Below the pieces are notes generated by a model, which searched no databases, was not told where the DNA came from, and worked only from the letters and a program-made list of their open reading frames with translations. Positions 14,947 through 25,346 of a DNA stretch of 64,000 nucleotides are shown here, one piece after another. The DNA lies in contig NZ_PGFF01000001.1 in assembly GCF_002797715.1 (NCBI RefSeq), positions 3,309,304 through 3,373,303 on the forward strand, written 5' to 3'. Both the position numbers and the translations under genes were made by a program. The DNA is from Diaminobutyricimonas aerilata. Its GTDB lineage: Bacteria; Actinomycetota; Actinomycetes; Actinomycetales; Microbacteriaceae. Numbering within the stretch: the first letter of the stretch is position 1; each line of letters starts with the position of its first letter.

Positions 14947-15846
14947 ATGCGGGACCTCGATCTGCTCGGCACCTTTCTCGAGGTGCACCGGCGCCGCTCC
15001 ATCACCGCGGCGGCCGCCGCGCTCGGCTTGAGTCAGCCGGCCGTGAGCGAGCGATTGGCGCGGCTCGAGGCGCAACTGGGAGCCCCGCTGTTCACGAGGT
15101 CGTCCCGAGGAGTCACAGCGACGCTGGAAGGTGATCGACTCGCCGCGCGGGTGGGCGAGCCGGTGGACCGACTGCGGGAGGTGTGGGCGCAGGATGACGA
15201 CGGCACTGTCGGCGTGGTCCGCATCGGCGGCGCCAGCGACGTCGTCGCGAGCCGCGTCGTCCCCGCCCTCGCCCCGCTCACAAGGCGGGGTGTCGTGCTG
15301 CGCTTCACGCTCGGACTCGCGCCCGATCTACTCGACGCCCTGGGTCGCGGCGAACTCGACCTCGTCGTCTCCTCCATCCGACCCACCTCCGCCACGATCC
15401 GTTCCCGCGGGCTGATCGACGAGGAGTTCGTGCTCGTCGGGGCACCCTCGCTCGCGGCGACAGTCGACCGAGACCTCCTCCAGACGTCGCCCGCCACGGC
15501 ACTCGCCCACCTTCCGCTCGTCGCCTACGACGAACAGCTGTCGATCGTCCGGCGGTACTGGCGCAGCCAGTTCGGGCATCGCCCTGCGAACACCCTCAGC
15601 GTCGTCGTGCCCGATCTCCGTGGCGTGCTCGCGGGCGTCATCGCCGGCGCGGGCATCTCGGCCGTGCCCCGCTACCTCGCCGACCCGGCCGTCGCCAACG
15701 GGAGCGTCGAGGTGCTCCACCGCCCCCTCGAGGCGCCGATCAACACCCTGCACCTCGCCATCGCCGCCGACCGCGCCCCGGATGCGCCGACCACGGCAGT
15801 CATCGACCGTCTGCTCGAGCAGGCGCGCACGTGGGACGTCTTCTGA
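14947..15846 (+). CDS. LysR-family transcriptional regulator
   Basis: The 299-residue protein starts with a LysR winged helix-turn-helix (DLLGTFLEVHRRRSITAAAAALGLSQPAVSERLARLEAQLGAPLFTRSSRG) and continues with the two-lobed ligand-binding domain, including the GELDLVVSS strand and the GVLAGVIAGAGISAVPRYLA segment that usually closes the effector pocket. It is divergently oriented to the DJ-1/PfpI gene and likely activates or represses it. The effector is unknown. Confidence 0.92.
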   Translation: MRDLDLLGTFLEVHRRRSITAAAAALGLSQPAVSERLARLEAQLGAPLFTRSSRGVTATLEGDRLAARVGEPVDRLREVWAQDDDGTVGVVRIGGASDVVASRVVPALAPLTRRGVVLRFTLGLAPDLLDALGRGELDLVVSSIRPTSATIRSRGLIDEEFVLVGAPSLAATVDRDLLQTSPATALAHLPLVAYDEQLSIVRRYWRSQFGHRPANTLSVVVPDLRGVLAGVIAGAGISAVPRYLADPAVANGSVEVLHRPLEAPINTLHLAIAADRAPDAPTTAVIDRLLEQARTWDVF

Positions 15847-15987
15847 CTCCATCCCGGCTCGTGGATGAGGCGCGGCGCAGATCGGGACGCCGGATGACGT
15901 CGTGAGACGCCACCCTTCCGCACCGAGTGTTCTACCCCCTAGATTAGCGACGTATATTCACGCCCACTCCCCCAACTGAGGAGCAGC

Positions 15988-17589
15988 ATGCGCACGAGGC
16001 ACAAATTCTGGTCGGCGGTCACCGCCGCGCTCATGGTCGGTGGGGGTGTCCTCCTGCCGGCGACGGCGGCCTCGGCCGCACCCACCGGCGAGATCACCGT
16101 CGCGGACGACTACTTCGTCCCGGGAAGCTGGGGTGACGGCATCGACTACACGATCTCGGGGTTCACGCCCGACTCGCAGGTTCAGCTGCTGCTCAGCAGG
16201 ATCGAGCAGAACAGCTCGATCGCCGACTTCACATTCGTCACCGTCGACAGCACAGGAAGCTTCACGGGGAAGTGGGCCTCCGGCGCCATCTCGCCCGAGC
16301 TTCCTGGGGAGAGCGGCTACCCCCGCTACACGATCAGCGCCAACAGCACCTCCGGCGATCCCATCGAGGCGCCGGCAGTGCCGCTCGTGATCCAGGAAGC
16401 ACCGGCGGGCCCGCGCGAGGCCGTGCTCGAGATCGCGGACACGACGTTCCCCGAGACCGCCAACTGGACCGAGCCCATCGTCTTCACCGGCTCCGGCTTC
16501 ACCCCCGGCGCCACGGTGACGGTCACCCTCAACGTGTCGAGTTCCCCGAGTGGCGGTGACAGCGTGCCTTTCCAGGTCACCGCTAACGAGCAGGGCGAGA
16601 TCACGGGCGAGCTTGTCCCGGGCGCCGGCTTCGCCGCGACCCCGCCCGGCGACTCCGGCTACCCGCAGTACTCGGTCGGTGCGACCGAGTACCCCGAGGG
16701 CGGCGGAGATCCCGTCGCGCAGTCCGAATGGGTGAACCTGACCATCGAGCCCGCGCCCGAGCCGGAGCCGGAGCCCGTCACGCCGGTCATCGTCGTGACC
16801 GACACCGTGTTCACCGCCGGCAGCTGGGGCACGGGCATCGCCTATCGCGGAACCGGATTCAGCCCGAACGCCGAGGTGTTCGTCGTGCTCGAAGCAACCC
16901 GCGTCGGTTCGCCGGAGTACGAGTTCATCACGGTGACTGCGGACGCGAACGGCAATGTAAGCGGCACCTTCCTGCCGCAGGAGATAGCGGCCGAGCTGCC
17001 CGACGACTCGGGGAACCCGCAGTACTACTTCTACCTCGGTCAAGAGGAACCGACCTTCGGGATCAGCAACGAGATCCGGCTCTCCGTCGTCGAGGACGCG
17101 GCCACCGCACCCCGCGTCGGCGGACCGGAGCTCGTGCAGATCAGCGACCTCGCCGACGGCGTGCAGTTCCCCTTCGCGAACTTCGGCCCTGAAGAGGAGG
17201 TGGCGTTCGTGGTGTACCGCTACGAGAACGGAGAGCGCGTCAACGTGGCCACCGGCACCGCAACCAGCAACGCCGATGGCGCGGGCGTGGTCGAGTTCTC
17301 GGTCGACGGACTGACCGCGGACACGGCGCTGTTCATCTCGCTCGAGGGCCTCGACAGCGGTCTCACCGCCGAGCGGTCGTTCACGGCGGTCGTCGCTCTT
17401 CCGACCGATCCGGGCACCGGCGGCCCCGCCGCGCCGGCTCCGGCCGCTCAGAGCCCCGCCCGCCTCGTGAACACCGGCATGGACCTCGCCACGGCGAACA
17501 CGGCCGGCCTCGCGGCTCTGGTGCTGCTCCTCGTGGGCGGCGGCGCGTTCGTCGCAGCCCGTCAGGTGCGACGCAGCGAGCAGAAGTAG
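15988..17589 (+). CDS. Wall-anchored surface protein with three Ig-like repeats
   Basis: The 533-residue protein has a Sec signal ending near ASAAPTG and three beta-rich repeats of about 100-120 residues, each starting with a V/I-A-D-x-x-F pattern and containing W-(G)-x-G-I-x-Y and SGYP/SGNPxY segments (about residues 35-135, 145-260 and 270-375). A divergent fourth region follows, then a Pro/Ala-rich stalk and a C-terminal anchor: LVNTG, a hydrophobic helix and RRSEQK. No enzymatic motif is visible; a structural or adhesive wall protein is likely. GAGGAG lies six bases before ATG 15988. It has its own terminator at 17607-17640. Confidence 0.85.
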   Translation: MRTRHKFWSAVTAALMVGGGVLLPATAASAAPTGEITVADDYFVPGSWGDGIDYTISGFTPDSQVQLLLSRIEQNSSIADFTFVTVDSTGSFTGKWASGAISPELPGESGYPRYTISANSTSGDPIEAPAVPLVIQEAPAGPREAVLEIADTTFPETANWTEPIVFTGSGFTPGATVTVTLNVSSSPSGGDSVPFQVTANEQGEITGELVPGAGFAATPPGDSGYPQYSVGATEYPEGGGDPVAQSEWVNLTIEPAPEPEPEPVTPVIVVTDTVFTAGSWGTGIAYRGTGFSPNAEVFVVLEATRVGSPEYEFITVTADANGNVSGTFLPQEIAAELPDDSGNPQYYFYLGQEEPTFGISNEIRLSVVEDAATAPRVGGPELVQISDLADGVQFPFANFGPEEEVAFVVYRYENGERVNVATGTATSNADGAGVVEFSVDGLTADTALFISLEGLDSGLTAERSFTAVVALPTDPGTGGPAAPAPAAQSPARLVNTGMDLATANTAGLAALVLLLVGGGAFVAARQVRRSEQK

Positions 17590-17606
17590 CGCGAAAAACA
17601 CGAACG

Positions 17607-17640
17607 CGAAGGGCGCCCGGAGCGATCCGGGCGCCCTTCG
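17607..17640. terminator. Strong bidirectional terminator
   Basis: A perfect 14-base-pair stem (CGAAGGGCGCCCGG, 17607-17620, with 17627-17640) has a 6-base loop AGCGAT and is followed by TCGTTTCG. It lies between the convergent surface-protein and sugar-porter genes. Confidence 0.9.
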
Positions 17641-17677
17641 TCGTTTCGTCGACCGGCGGCGACGCCGCCCTTACGAC

Positions 17678-19144
17678 TCAGCCGCGGCGGTCGATCCCCG
17701 CGCCGCCGGCCTTCGCCGACTTGCGGGGCGGAAGCAGCGTGTCGGCGTCCTCGAGCGACATGCCGTTCGTCTCGGGCACCTTGACGAGCACGAAGACGAA
17801 CGAGAGGGCGGCGAACACCGCGTACATGCCGTAGGTGAAGACGAGGGAGAACTCCGACAGGGGCGGGAACGACACGGTGATGAGGAAGTTCGCGATCCAC
17901 TGCGCCATGGCCGCGACGCCGAGCGCGCGGGCGCGGATGCGGTTGGGGAAGATCTCGCCGAGCAGCACCCACACGAGCGGGCCCCACGACGCGCCGAACG
18001 AGACGACGAAGACGTTCGCGGCGACGAGCGCGACCGGACCCCAGCCGCCGGGCAGGCTCGGGGCACCGTCCACGACCTCCGCCTGGCTGAAGGCGAGGGC
18101 CATCGTGCCGAGCGACAGGGCCATGCCGATCGAGCCGGTGAGCAGGATGGGGCGGCGGCCGATGCGGTCGACGAGCGCGATCGCGATGAGGGTCACGAGC
18201 ACGTTGGTGACCGAGGTGATCACCGAGACGGTGAAGGAGTCCTTCTCCTCGAACCCGACGGAGCGCCACAGCGTCGTCGAGTAGTAGAAGATCACGTTGA
18301 TTCCGACGAACTGCTGGAAGACCGAGAGGATGATGCCCATCCACACGATCGGTTTCAGCCCGAACCGGTCACCGCGCAGGCTGACACCCTTGGTCTTCTC
18401 GTCCTCCTTCACCGACTTGCGGATGTCGAGCATCCACTGTCCGGTGTCGGTGCCCGGCGCGATCGAGCTGAGCACGCGTTCGGCGTCCTTCTCCTTGTCG
18501 TGCATGACGAGGAAGCGGGGCGACTCGGGCAGGGCGAGAGCGATGAGGCCGTAGACGATGGCGGGGATCGCGGCCGCCGCGAACATCAGCCGCCACGCAG
18601 CGATCCCGAGGAGGGAGGGCTCGCCGGCGCCGCCCGCGGTGTTGGCGAAGAGGGCGTCGCTCAGCAGCGCCGCGAAGATTCCGAGCGTGATGGCCAACTG
18701 CTGCAGCGAGGCGAGCCGGCCGCGCACGTGCTTCGGCGCGATCTCGGCGATGTACGCGGGGGCGATGACCGACGCGATGCCGATGCCGAGGCCGCCGATG
18801 ACGCGCCACAGGATGAGGTCCCACACGGCGAACGCGGCGGCGGAGCCGACGGCGCTCACGAAGAACAGGATCGCGCCGACGAGCATGGTCGGGATGCGGC
18901 CGTATCGGTCGCCGATGCGTCCGGCGAAGTAGGCACCGGCGGCGCACCCGAGCAGGGCCGAGGCCACCGCGAAGCCGGCGAGCGTCGGACCGAGATCGAA
19001 CTCGGTCGTGATCGCGTCGACGGCGCCGTTGATGACCGACGAGTCGAAACCGAACAAAAAGCCGCCGACGGCTCCGGCGATCGAGAGCCCGATCACCTTG
19101 GCGTTGGTCTTCGGATTCGGCTCGTTCTGTGTCGTCTTGGTCAC
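17678..19144 (-). CDS. Sugar porter (MFS) symporter
   Basis: This 488-residue, 12-helix protein carries the sugar-porter signatures: GFLFGFDSSVINGA in helix 1, AGRIGDRYGRIPTM in the first loop, RVIGGLGIGIASVIAPAYIAE, PESPRFL after helix 6, QQFVGINVIFYYS in helix 7, VDRIGRRPILLTGS in the second-half loop and PETNG after helix 12. It is expected to import a hexose or pentose with protons. The GTG start at 19144 lies six bases after a TAGGGT box (19156-19151, minus strand), so the transcript is probably leaderless. No sugar-catabolic gene or regulator is adjacent, so the substrate cannot be inferred. Confidence 0.93.
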   Translation of the reverse strand: MTKTTQNEPNPKTNAKVIGLSIAGAVGGFLFGFDSSVINGAVDAITTEFDLGPTLAGFAVASALLGCAAGAYFAGRIGDRYGRIPTMLVGAILFFVSAVGSAAAFAVWDLILWRVIGGLGIGIASVIAPAYIAEIAPKHVRGRLASLQQLAITLGIFAALLSDALFANTAGGAGEPSLLGIAAWRLMFAAAAIPAIVYGLIALALPESPRFLVMHDKEKDAERVLSSIAPGTDTGQWMLDIRKSVKEDEKTKGVSLRGDRFGLKPIVWMGIILSVFQQFVGINVIFYYSTTLWRSVGFEEKDSFTVSVITSVTNVLVTLIAIALVDRIGRRPILLTGSIGMALSLGTMALAFSQAEVVDGAPSLPGGWGPVALVAANVFVVSFGASWGPLVWVLLGEIFPNRIRARALGVAAMAQWIANFLITVSFPPLSEFSLVFTYGMYAVFAALSFVFVLVKVPETNGMSLEDADTLLPPRKSAKAGGAGIDRRG

Positions 19145-19250
19145 CGCAGAACCCTACGCCGATCCATACGGCGCGCAGCGCGAGCACGGCTCGCTTTCAG
19201 GCAGCGTGGGGTACTCCGCCATGTCGGCGTCAGACGCGAGAATCGGTCGA

Positions 19251-20489
19251 ATGGATGAACGTGCATCCCGCCGCCCGTTCGCGGCACTCCTGCTCTCGGT
19301 GACCGGGGCGAATCTCGGCGACGGCATCATGATCACCGCGGGCGCTCTGCTCGCCGCGACGCTCACCCGGGATCCGGTGCTCGTCGCGGGGGTGGTGACG
19401 GCACAGCGGTTGCCGTGGTTCCTGCTCACGCTCGTCGCCGGGGTGATCGTCGACCGCGCCGACCGGCGCCTCCTCATGATGGCGGGCAACGGAGCGCGCG
19501 CCGTCGCCCTCGCGGCCCTCGCCGTCACGGTGGCGACCGACACCGCATCCCTGCCTCTGCTGTATGCGGTCGCGTTCGTGCTCGGGGCGGCGGAGACGGT
19601 GATCGACAACGCCTCGCTCGCGCTCATGCCGGCGATCGTGCCGCGCCAGCGCTACAACCAGGCGAACGGCCGGATCGCTTCCGCTCAGTCCCTGTTCAAC
19701 GAGCTCATCGGTCCGCCGATCGGCAGCGTGCTGTTCGCCGTCGCGGCCGTCGCCGCGTTCGCGACCGGGAGCGTCGCCTTCGTGCTCGGTGCGATCGTGC
19801 TGCTCGCGGTCCCGCGGCAGCCGCGCCCCGCGGCGGCGCCGGCCCGGTTCATCGCCTCGCTCGGTGAAGGGCTGCGGGTGTACTGGTCGACGCCGCTGCT
19901 GCCCCTCATGTCGGCGATGGCCGGCGTGAGCAACCTGTGCTTCTCGGCCGCCACCGGCATCATGGTGCTCGTCGCGCAGGACCGGCTCGGCATCGACGGT
20001 GCCGGGTTCGGGGTGCTGATCGCGGCCGGCTCCGTCGGCGGAGTGCTGGGCGGCCTGTGCGGGCCGTGGTTCGTGCGCCGGATCGGCGAGGGTCCGACGA
20101 TCTTCATCGCCAACCTGACCCCGGCGATCGGCTTCGCCGCGTTCGTCGTCACCGACTCCCCCGTGATCGCCGGCGCGGCCCTCGCCCTGTGGTCGTTCGC
20201 GGCGATGACCGGCAACGTCGTCGTCATGACGTTCCGGCAGTCGTCCGTGCCCGATCACCTGCTCGGACGGGTCACGAGCGCCTATCGGCTTGTCGCCATG
20301 GGCGCACTGCCGCTCGGCGCGATCGTCGGCGGAGCACTGGCGAGCTGGTTCGGGCTCACGGCGCCGTTCGTCTTCGGCGCGGTGGCGATGGCCGTCATGG
20401 CGTTCGCGCTGCTGCCGGTCATGACGACGCGACGACTGCGCGCCGTCATGACCGGGAAGCACCGCGACGAGGAGGACGTCGCCGGTTAG
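19251..20489 (+). CDS. MFS exporter
   Basis: The 412-residue protein has 12 predicted helices and MFS_3-type features: LLLSVTGANLGDGIMITAGALLAA in helix 1, a VIVDRADRRLLMM loop, and DHLLGRVTSAYRLVAMGALPLGAIVGG late in the sequence, a motif shared with the protein at 11583. It probably extrudes a small molecule by proton antiport. ATG 19251 sits seven bases after GAGAAT, a weak leaderless promoter. Its stop overlaps by 4 bases the end of the convergent HbpS-like gene. Confidence 0.87.
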   Translation: MDERASRRPFAALLLSVTGANLGDGIMITAGALLAATLTRDPVLVAGVVTAQRLPWFLLTLVAGVIVDRADRRLLMMAGNGARAVALAALAVTVATDTASLPLLYAVAFVLGAAETVIDNASLALMPAIVPRQRYNQANGRIASAQSLFNELIGPPIGSVLFAVAAVAAFATGSVAFVLGAIVLLAVPRQPRPAAAPARFIASLGEGLRVYWSTPLLPLMSAMAGVSNLCFSAATGIMVLVAQDRLGIDGAGFGVLIAAGSVGGVLGGLCGPWFVRRIGEGPTIFIANLTPAIGFAAFVVTDSPVIAGAALALWSFAAMTGNVVVMTFRQSSVPDHLLGRVTSAYRLVAMGALPLGAIVGGALASWFGLTAPFVFGAVAMAVMAFALLPVMTTRRLRAVMTGKHRDEEDVAG

Positions 20490-20890
20490 AGCGCCGCGAT
20501 CGCGGCCTCGGCGACCTGCACATCCTGGTCGGGCGTGCCGCCGCCCACGCCGATCGCACCGATGACGGCGCCGTCGGCATCGTTGATCGGCACACCGCCG
20601 GCGACGAACGTGAGCTGCTCGGCGGTGGCGCCGTCGAGCGTGTAGAGCGGTGCACCCGGCTGGACCGCGCCGACGAGGTCCCGCGTCGGCGTCATGAAGA
20701 AGACGGCCGTGCGGGCCTTCGCGAAGCTCGAGTCGATCGACACGAGCGGGGCGCCGTCCTGGCGCACGGACGCGACCATTCGCGCGCCGCCGTCGAGCAC
20801 GGTGAGCGTCGACGGCGCGCCGAGCTCGGCAGCACGCGCGGCGCCGGCGGCGAGGATGCGCTGGGCCTGGTCGAGGGTGATGTTCGTCAT
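20486..20890 (-). CDS. HbpS/GlcG-like protein (DUF336)
   Basis: This 134-residue protein belongs to the GlcG/HbpS family, shown by the TLDQAQRILAAGAARAAELG opening, the VLDGGARMVASVRQDGAP strand-turn, the KARTAVFF helix, and the C-terminal GGVPINDADGAVIGAIGVGGGTPDQD loop. In streptomycetes HbpS binds haem and senses redox stress outside the cell; here there is no signal peptide, so a cytosolic cofactor-binding role is more likely. A GAAGGAG box precedes ATG 20890. It follows the quinone-reductase-like gene after 49 bases and is probably its operon partner. Confidence 0.9.
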   Translation of the reverse strand: MTNITLDQAQRILAAGAARAAELGAPSTLTVLDGGARMVASVRQDGAPLVSIDSSFAKARTAVFFMTPTRDLVGAVQPGAPLYTLDGATAEQLTFVAGGVPINDADGAVIGAIGVGGGTPDQDVQVAEAAIAAL

Positions 20891-20939
20891 GGTGTTCTCC
20901 TTCGGTTGGGGGTGGGGATGGATGGATGGATGGACGGAT

Positions 20940-21938
20940 TCAGTGGCGGACGAGCACGACTTTCCCGATGGTGGTGCCCGATGCGACGAGCCGGTGCGCC
21001 TCGCGCAGCCCCTCGGCGTCGAGTCGGGGGATGACCGTGGTCGCAGTCGTGCGCAGCTCCCCCGCGTCGACCAGGCGGCTCACCTCGTCTAGGAGCCGCC
21101 CCTGCTCGCCCATGTCGGGCGTCTCGAACATCGGCCGGGTGAACATGAGCTCCCAGTGCCAGGCGATCGACTTGCGCTTGAGGGGCATGAGGTCGAGGCC
21201 GCGTGGGTCGTCGATCGCGGTGATGTGCCCGAACGGCCGCACGATCTCGGCGAACGCCGGTACGTTGCCCGCGGAGTGTGCGGTGAACAGGTAGTCGACC
21301 CCGCGGGGCGCGATCGCCGTCACCTGGGCGACGAGGTCACGGTGGTCGACGACGTGGTCCGCGCCGAGCGCCTGCACCCATTCGCGGCTCTCGGGCCGCC
21401 CGGCCGTGGCGATCACGGTGAGGCCGGTGAGCTTCTTGGCGAGCTGGACGAGGATCGACCCCACTCCGCCGGGGGCACCGACGACGACGAGCGTGCCCGT
21501 GCTCTCCGCGGTGAGTCGGAACCGGTCGAAGAGCGTCTCCCACGCGGTGATCGCGGTGAGCGGCAGCGCTGCCGCCTCCGCGTGGGTGAGCGAAGCCGGC
21601 TTGCGGCCGACGATCCGCTCGTCGACGGCGTGCAGTTCGGCGTTCGTGCCCGGACGCCCGAGGTCGCCGGCGTACCAGACCTCGTCGCCGGGCGCGAAAC
21701 GCTCGACCCGGTCGCCCACGGCTTCGACGACGCCGGACGCGTCCCAGCCGAGCTGCCGGGTTCCGGTGCGCAGTCCCGCGCGGGACTTGGTGTCGACCGG
21801 GTTCACCGACACGGCGTGCACGCGCACCAGCACGTCGTGCGAGCGCAAGGCGGGCACGGGCACCTCCTCGGCGACGAACACGTCGGATGCGTCGAGGTCG
21901 CGTCCGGATCGGGCGAGATAGGCGGTGGTGGTCGGCAT
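20940..21938 (-). CDS. Zinc-lacking MDR oxidoreductase (quinone reductase-like)
   Basis: The 332-residue protein is a medium-chain reductase of the QOR/ZADH type: a GroES-like half with VSVNPVDTKSRAG, then VVVGAPGGVGSILVQLAKKLTGL for NADPH binding. It has neither the GHE catalytic-zinc motif nor the four-cysteine lobe, which sets it apart from the dehydrogenase at 13025. It should reduce a quinone or enone with NADPH. ATG 21938 has AAGGAA upstream; a longer frame to 22007 is not needed. It is divergent from the LysR gene at 22049 and leads the HbpS-like gene, so these three likely form one redox-responsive unit. Confidence 0.9.
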   Translation of the reverse strand: MPTTTAYLARSGRDLDASDVFVAEEVPVPALRSHDVLVRVHAVSVNPVDTKSRAGLRTGTRQLGWDASGVVEAVGDRVERFAPGDEVWYAGDLGRPGTNAELHAVDERIVGRKPASLTHAEAAALPLTAITAWETLFDRFRLTAESTGTLVVVGAPGGVGSILVQLAKKLTGLTVIATAGRPESREWVQALGADHVVDHRDLVAQVTAIAPRGVDYLFTAHSAGNVPAFAEIVRPFGHITAIDDPRGLDLMPLKRKSIAWHWELMFTRPMFETPDMGEQGRLLDEVSRLVDAGELRTTATTVIPRLDAEGLREAHRLVASGTTIGKVVLVRH

Positions 21939-22035
21939 GACGGGTTCCTTCCGGTCGGCGCTGCGGTCATCGGTCACAACCGCATGCGTCTCCTCGGCCA
22001 TGCCCACAACAACATCGAAGTTCCACCCGACTGCG

Positions 22036-22050
22036 ATAGAACTTCTCTAT
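22036..22050. promoter_or_regulatory. LysR box overlapping the regulator's own start
   Basis: ATAGA-ACTTC-TCTAT is a perfect 5+5 palindrome with the T-N11-A spacing of LysR-type boxes (T22037 to A22049). It overlaps the TAGAAC promoter box (22037-22042) and the first bases of the LysR gene. Binding there would block its own transcription and could control the divergent quinone reductase. Confidence 0.65.
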
Positions 22051-22975
22051 GCCTTCGCTTCGCGCCCTGGAGTGCTTCGTCGCCGTGCTCGACCACGGCT
22101 CGCTCGCCGTCGCCGCCCGTCACCTCCATCTGTCGCAACCCGCGCTGTCGCACCACCTGGCGTCACTCGAGCGCGAACTGGGCACCACCTTGTTCGACCG
22201 TCATCCGCGAGGCGTCACCCCGACGCCCGCCGCGACCGCGATCGATCCGGATGCTCGAGCCGTCGTCGAGGGGAGCCGTCGGCTGGTGCGCATGGGGCGC
22301 AGCGCCGCAGCCGGGCGCACCGGACGGTTGCGGATCGGCACGGCGGAGAGCATGACCGCACCACTCGTCGCCCCACTCGCGCGCCGGTGGTTCTCGGACC
22401 GACCCCAGGTGACGCTCGAGGTGAGCGAGGCCTCGAGTGCCGACGCCCTCGTCGCGGCACTGGAAGCCGGCGAGCTCGACGTGGCCGTGTGTCCTCGACC
22501 CACCTCGTGGACGGGCGCGATCGAGGTGATCGGGGCCGAGGAGGTGCTCGTCGTCTGCTGCCACAGCCACGCGTTCGCCGGACGCGCGACGGTCGCGTTC
22601 GAGGAGCTGCACGACCAGCGTTTCGTGCACTACGCCGCCGAGAACGGGCTCGCCGGGTGGATCGACGCGCTCGCCTTGCGCCGGGGCGTCGCGCTCGATC
22701 CGGTGACGCGCGTGCGGCACGCCGCGTCCGCGGCGGGACTCGCCACCGCGGGTCTCGGCGTCGCCCTCGTGCCGCGCACCGCCCTGCCCGAGGATCCTGC
22801 GTCCATCGTGATCCCCCTCGACCCGCCCCTGTCGCGGGACGTCGTCGCCCTCGTGCGCAGCGGGCATGACCCGCTCGCGACCGCATTCGCCCGGGATCTC
22901 GTGGCCCGCGGTCTGCCGCGCAGCGGCATCGATGACGACGCCCCGTCCTCCGCACGGGAGGACGGGGCGTCGTGA
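22049..22975 (+). CDS. LysR-family transcriptional regulator
   Basis: This 308-residue regulator has the N-terminal HTH (LRALECFVAVLDHGSLAVAARHLHLSQPALSHHLASLERELGTTLFDRHPRG) and the substrate-binding lobes with GELDVAVCPRP and GLATAGLGVALVPR. The last dozen codons (DDDAPSSAREDGAS) are written over a 17-base-pair terminator stem. ATG 22049 is six bases after TAGAAC, so it is probably leaderless and autoregulated by the palindrome at 22036-22050. The divergent quinone reductase/HbpS pair is the likely target. Confidence 0.92.
   Translation: MPSLRALECFVAVLDHGSLAVAARHLHLSQPALSHHLASLERELGTTLFDRHPRGVTPTPAATAIDPDARAVVEGSRRLVRMGRSAAAGRTGRLRIGTAESMTAPLVAPLARRWFSDRPQVTLEVSEASSADALVAALEAGELDVAVCPRPTSWTGAIEVIGAEEVLVVCCHSHAFAGRATVAFEELHDQRFVHYAAENGLAGWIDALALRRGVALDPVTRVRHAASAAGLATAGLGVALVPRTALPEDPASIVIPLDPPLSRDVVALVRSGHDPLATAFARDLVARGLPRSGIDDDAPSSAREDGAS
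22935..22973. terminator. Bidirectional terminator inside the LysR 3' end
   Basis: A perfect 17-base-pair stem (22935-22951 with 22957-22973) with a GCACG loop serves the convergent LysR and clpB genes. The whole hairpin lies within the LysR reading frame, two bases short of its end, so its last residues are dictated by the terminator. Confidence 0.88.
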
Positions 22976-22982
22976 CGGCGGG

Positions 22983-25139
<2,157 letters not shown>

Positions 25140-25154
25140 TCGCGTCTCCTCGAA

Positions 25155-25175
25155 GTTGAGTAGGTCTGACTCAAG
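25155..25175 (-). promoter_or_regulatory. HAIR element (HspR operator) upstream of clpB
   Basis: GTTGAGT-AGGTCTG-ACTCAAG matches the known actinobacterial HAIR consensus CTTGAGT-N7-ACTCAAG in 13 of 14 defined positions. It lies 16 bases upstream of the clpB start. HspR, encoded at 60097-60513, is the expected ligand. Confidence 0.9.
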
Positions 25176-25346
25176 TTTAGATCAACGATCGGGCGTGACG
25201 CAGTCTTCCCGCGCATCCGCCGTCCGCCTCCGGCGAACGGTCGGTGAACACTCGTGGAACTCGGCTGGGCGGCCGAAACGGGCTCAGTACCGTGAAGGAA
25301 ACCCGCCCGAACGATGCCGAAGCCCGGCACGAACAGGAGTACCCGC

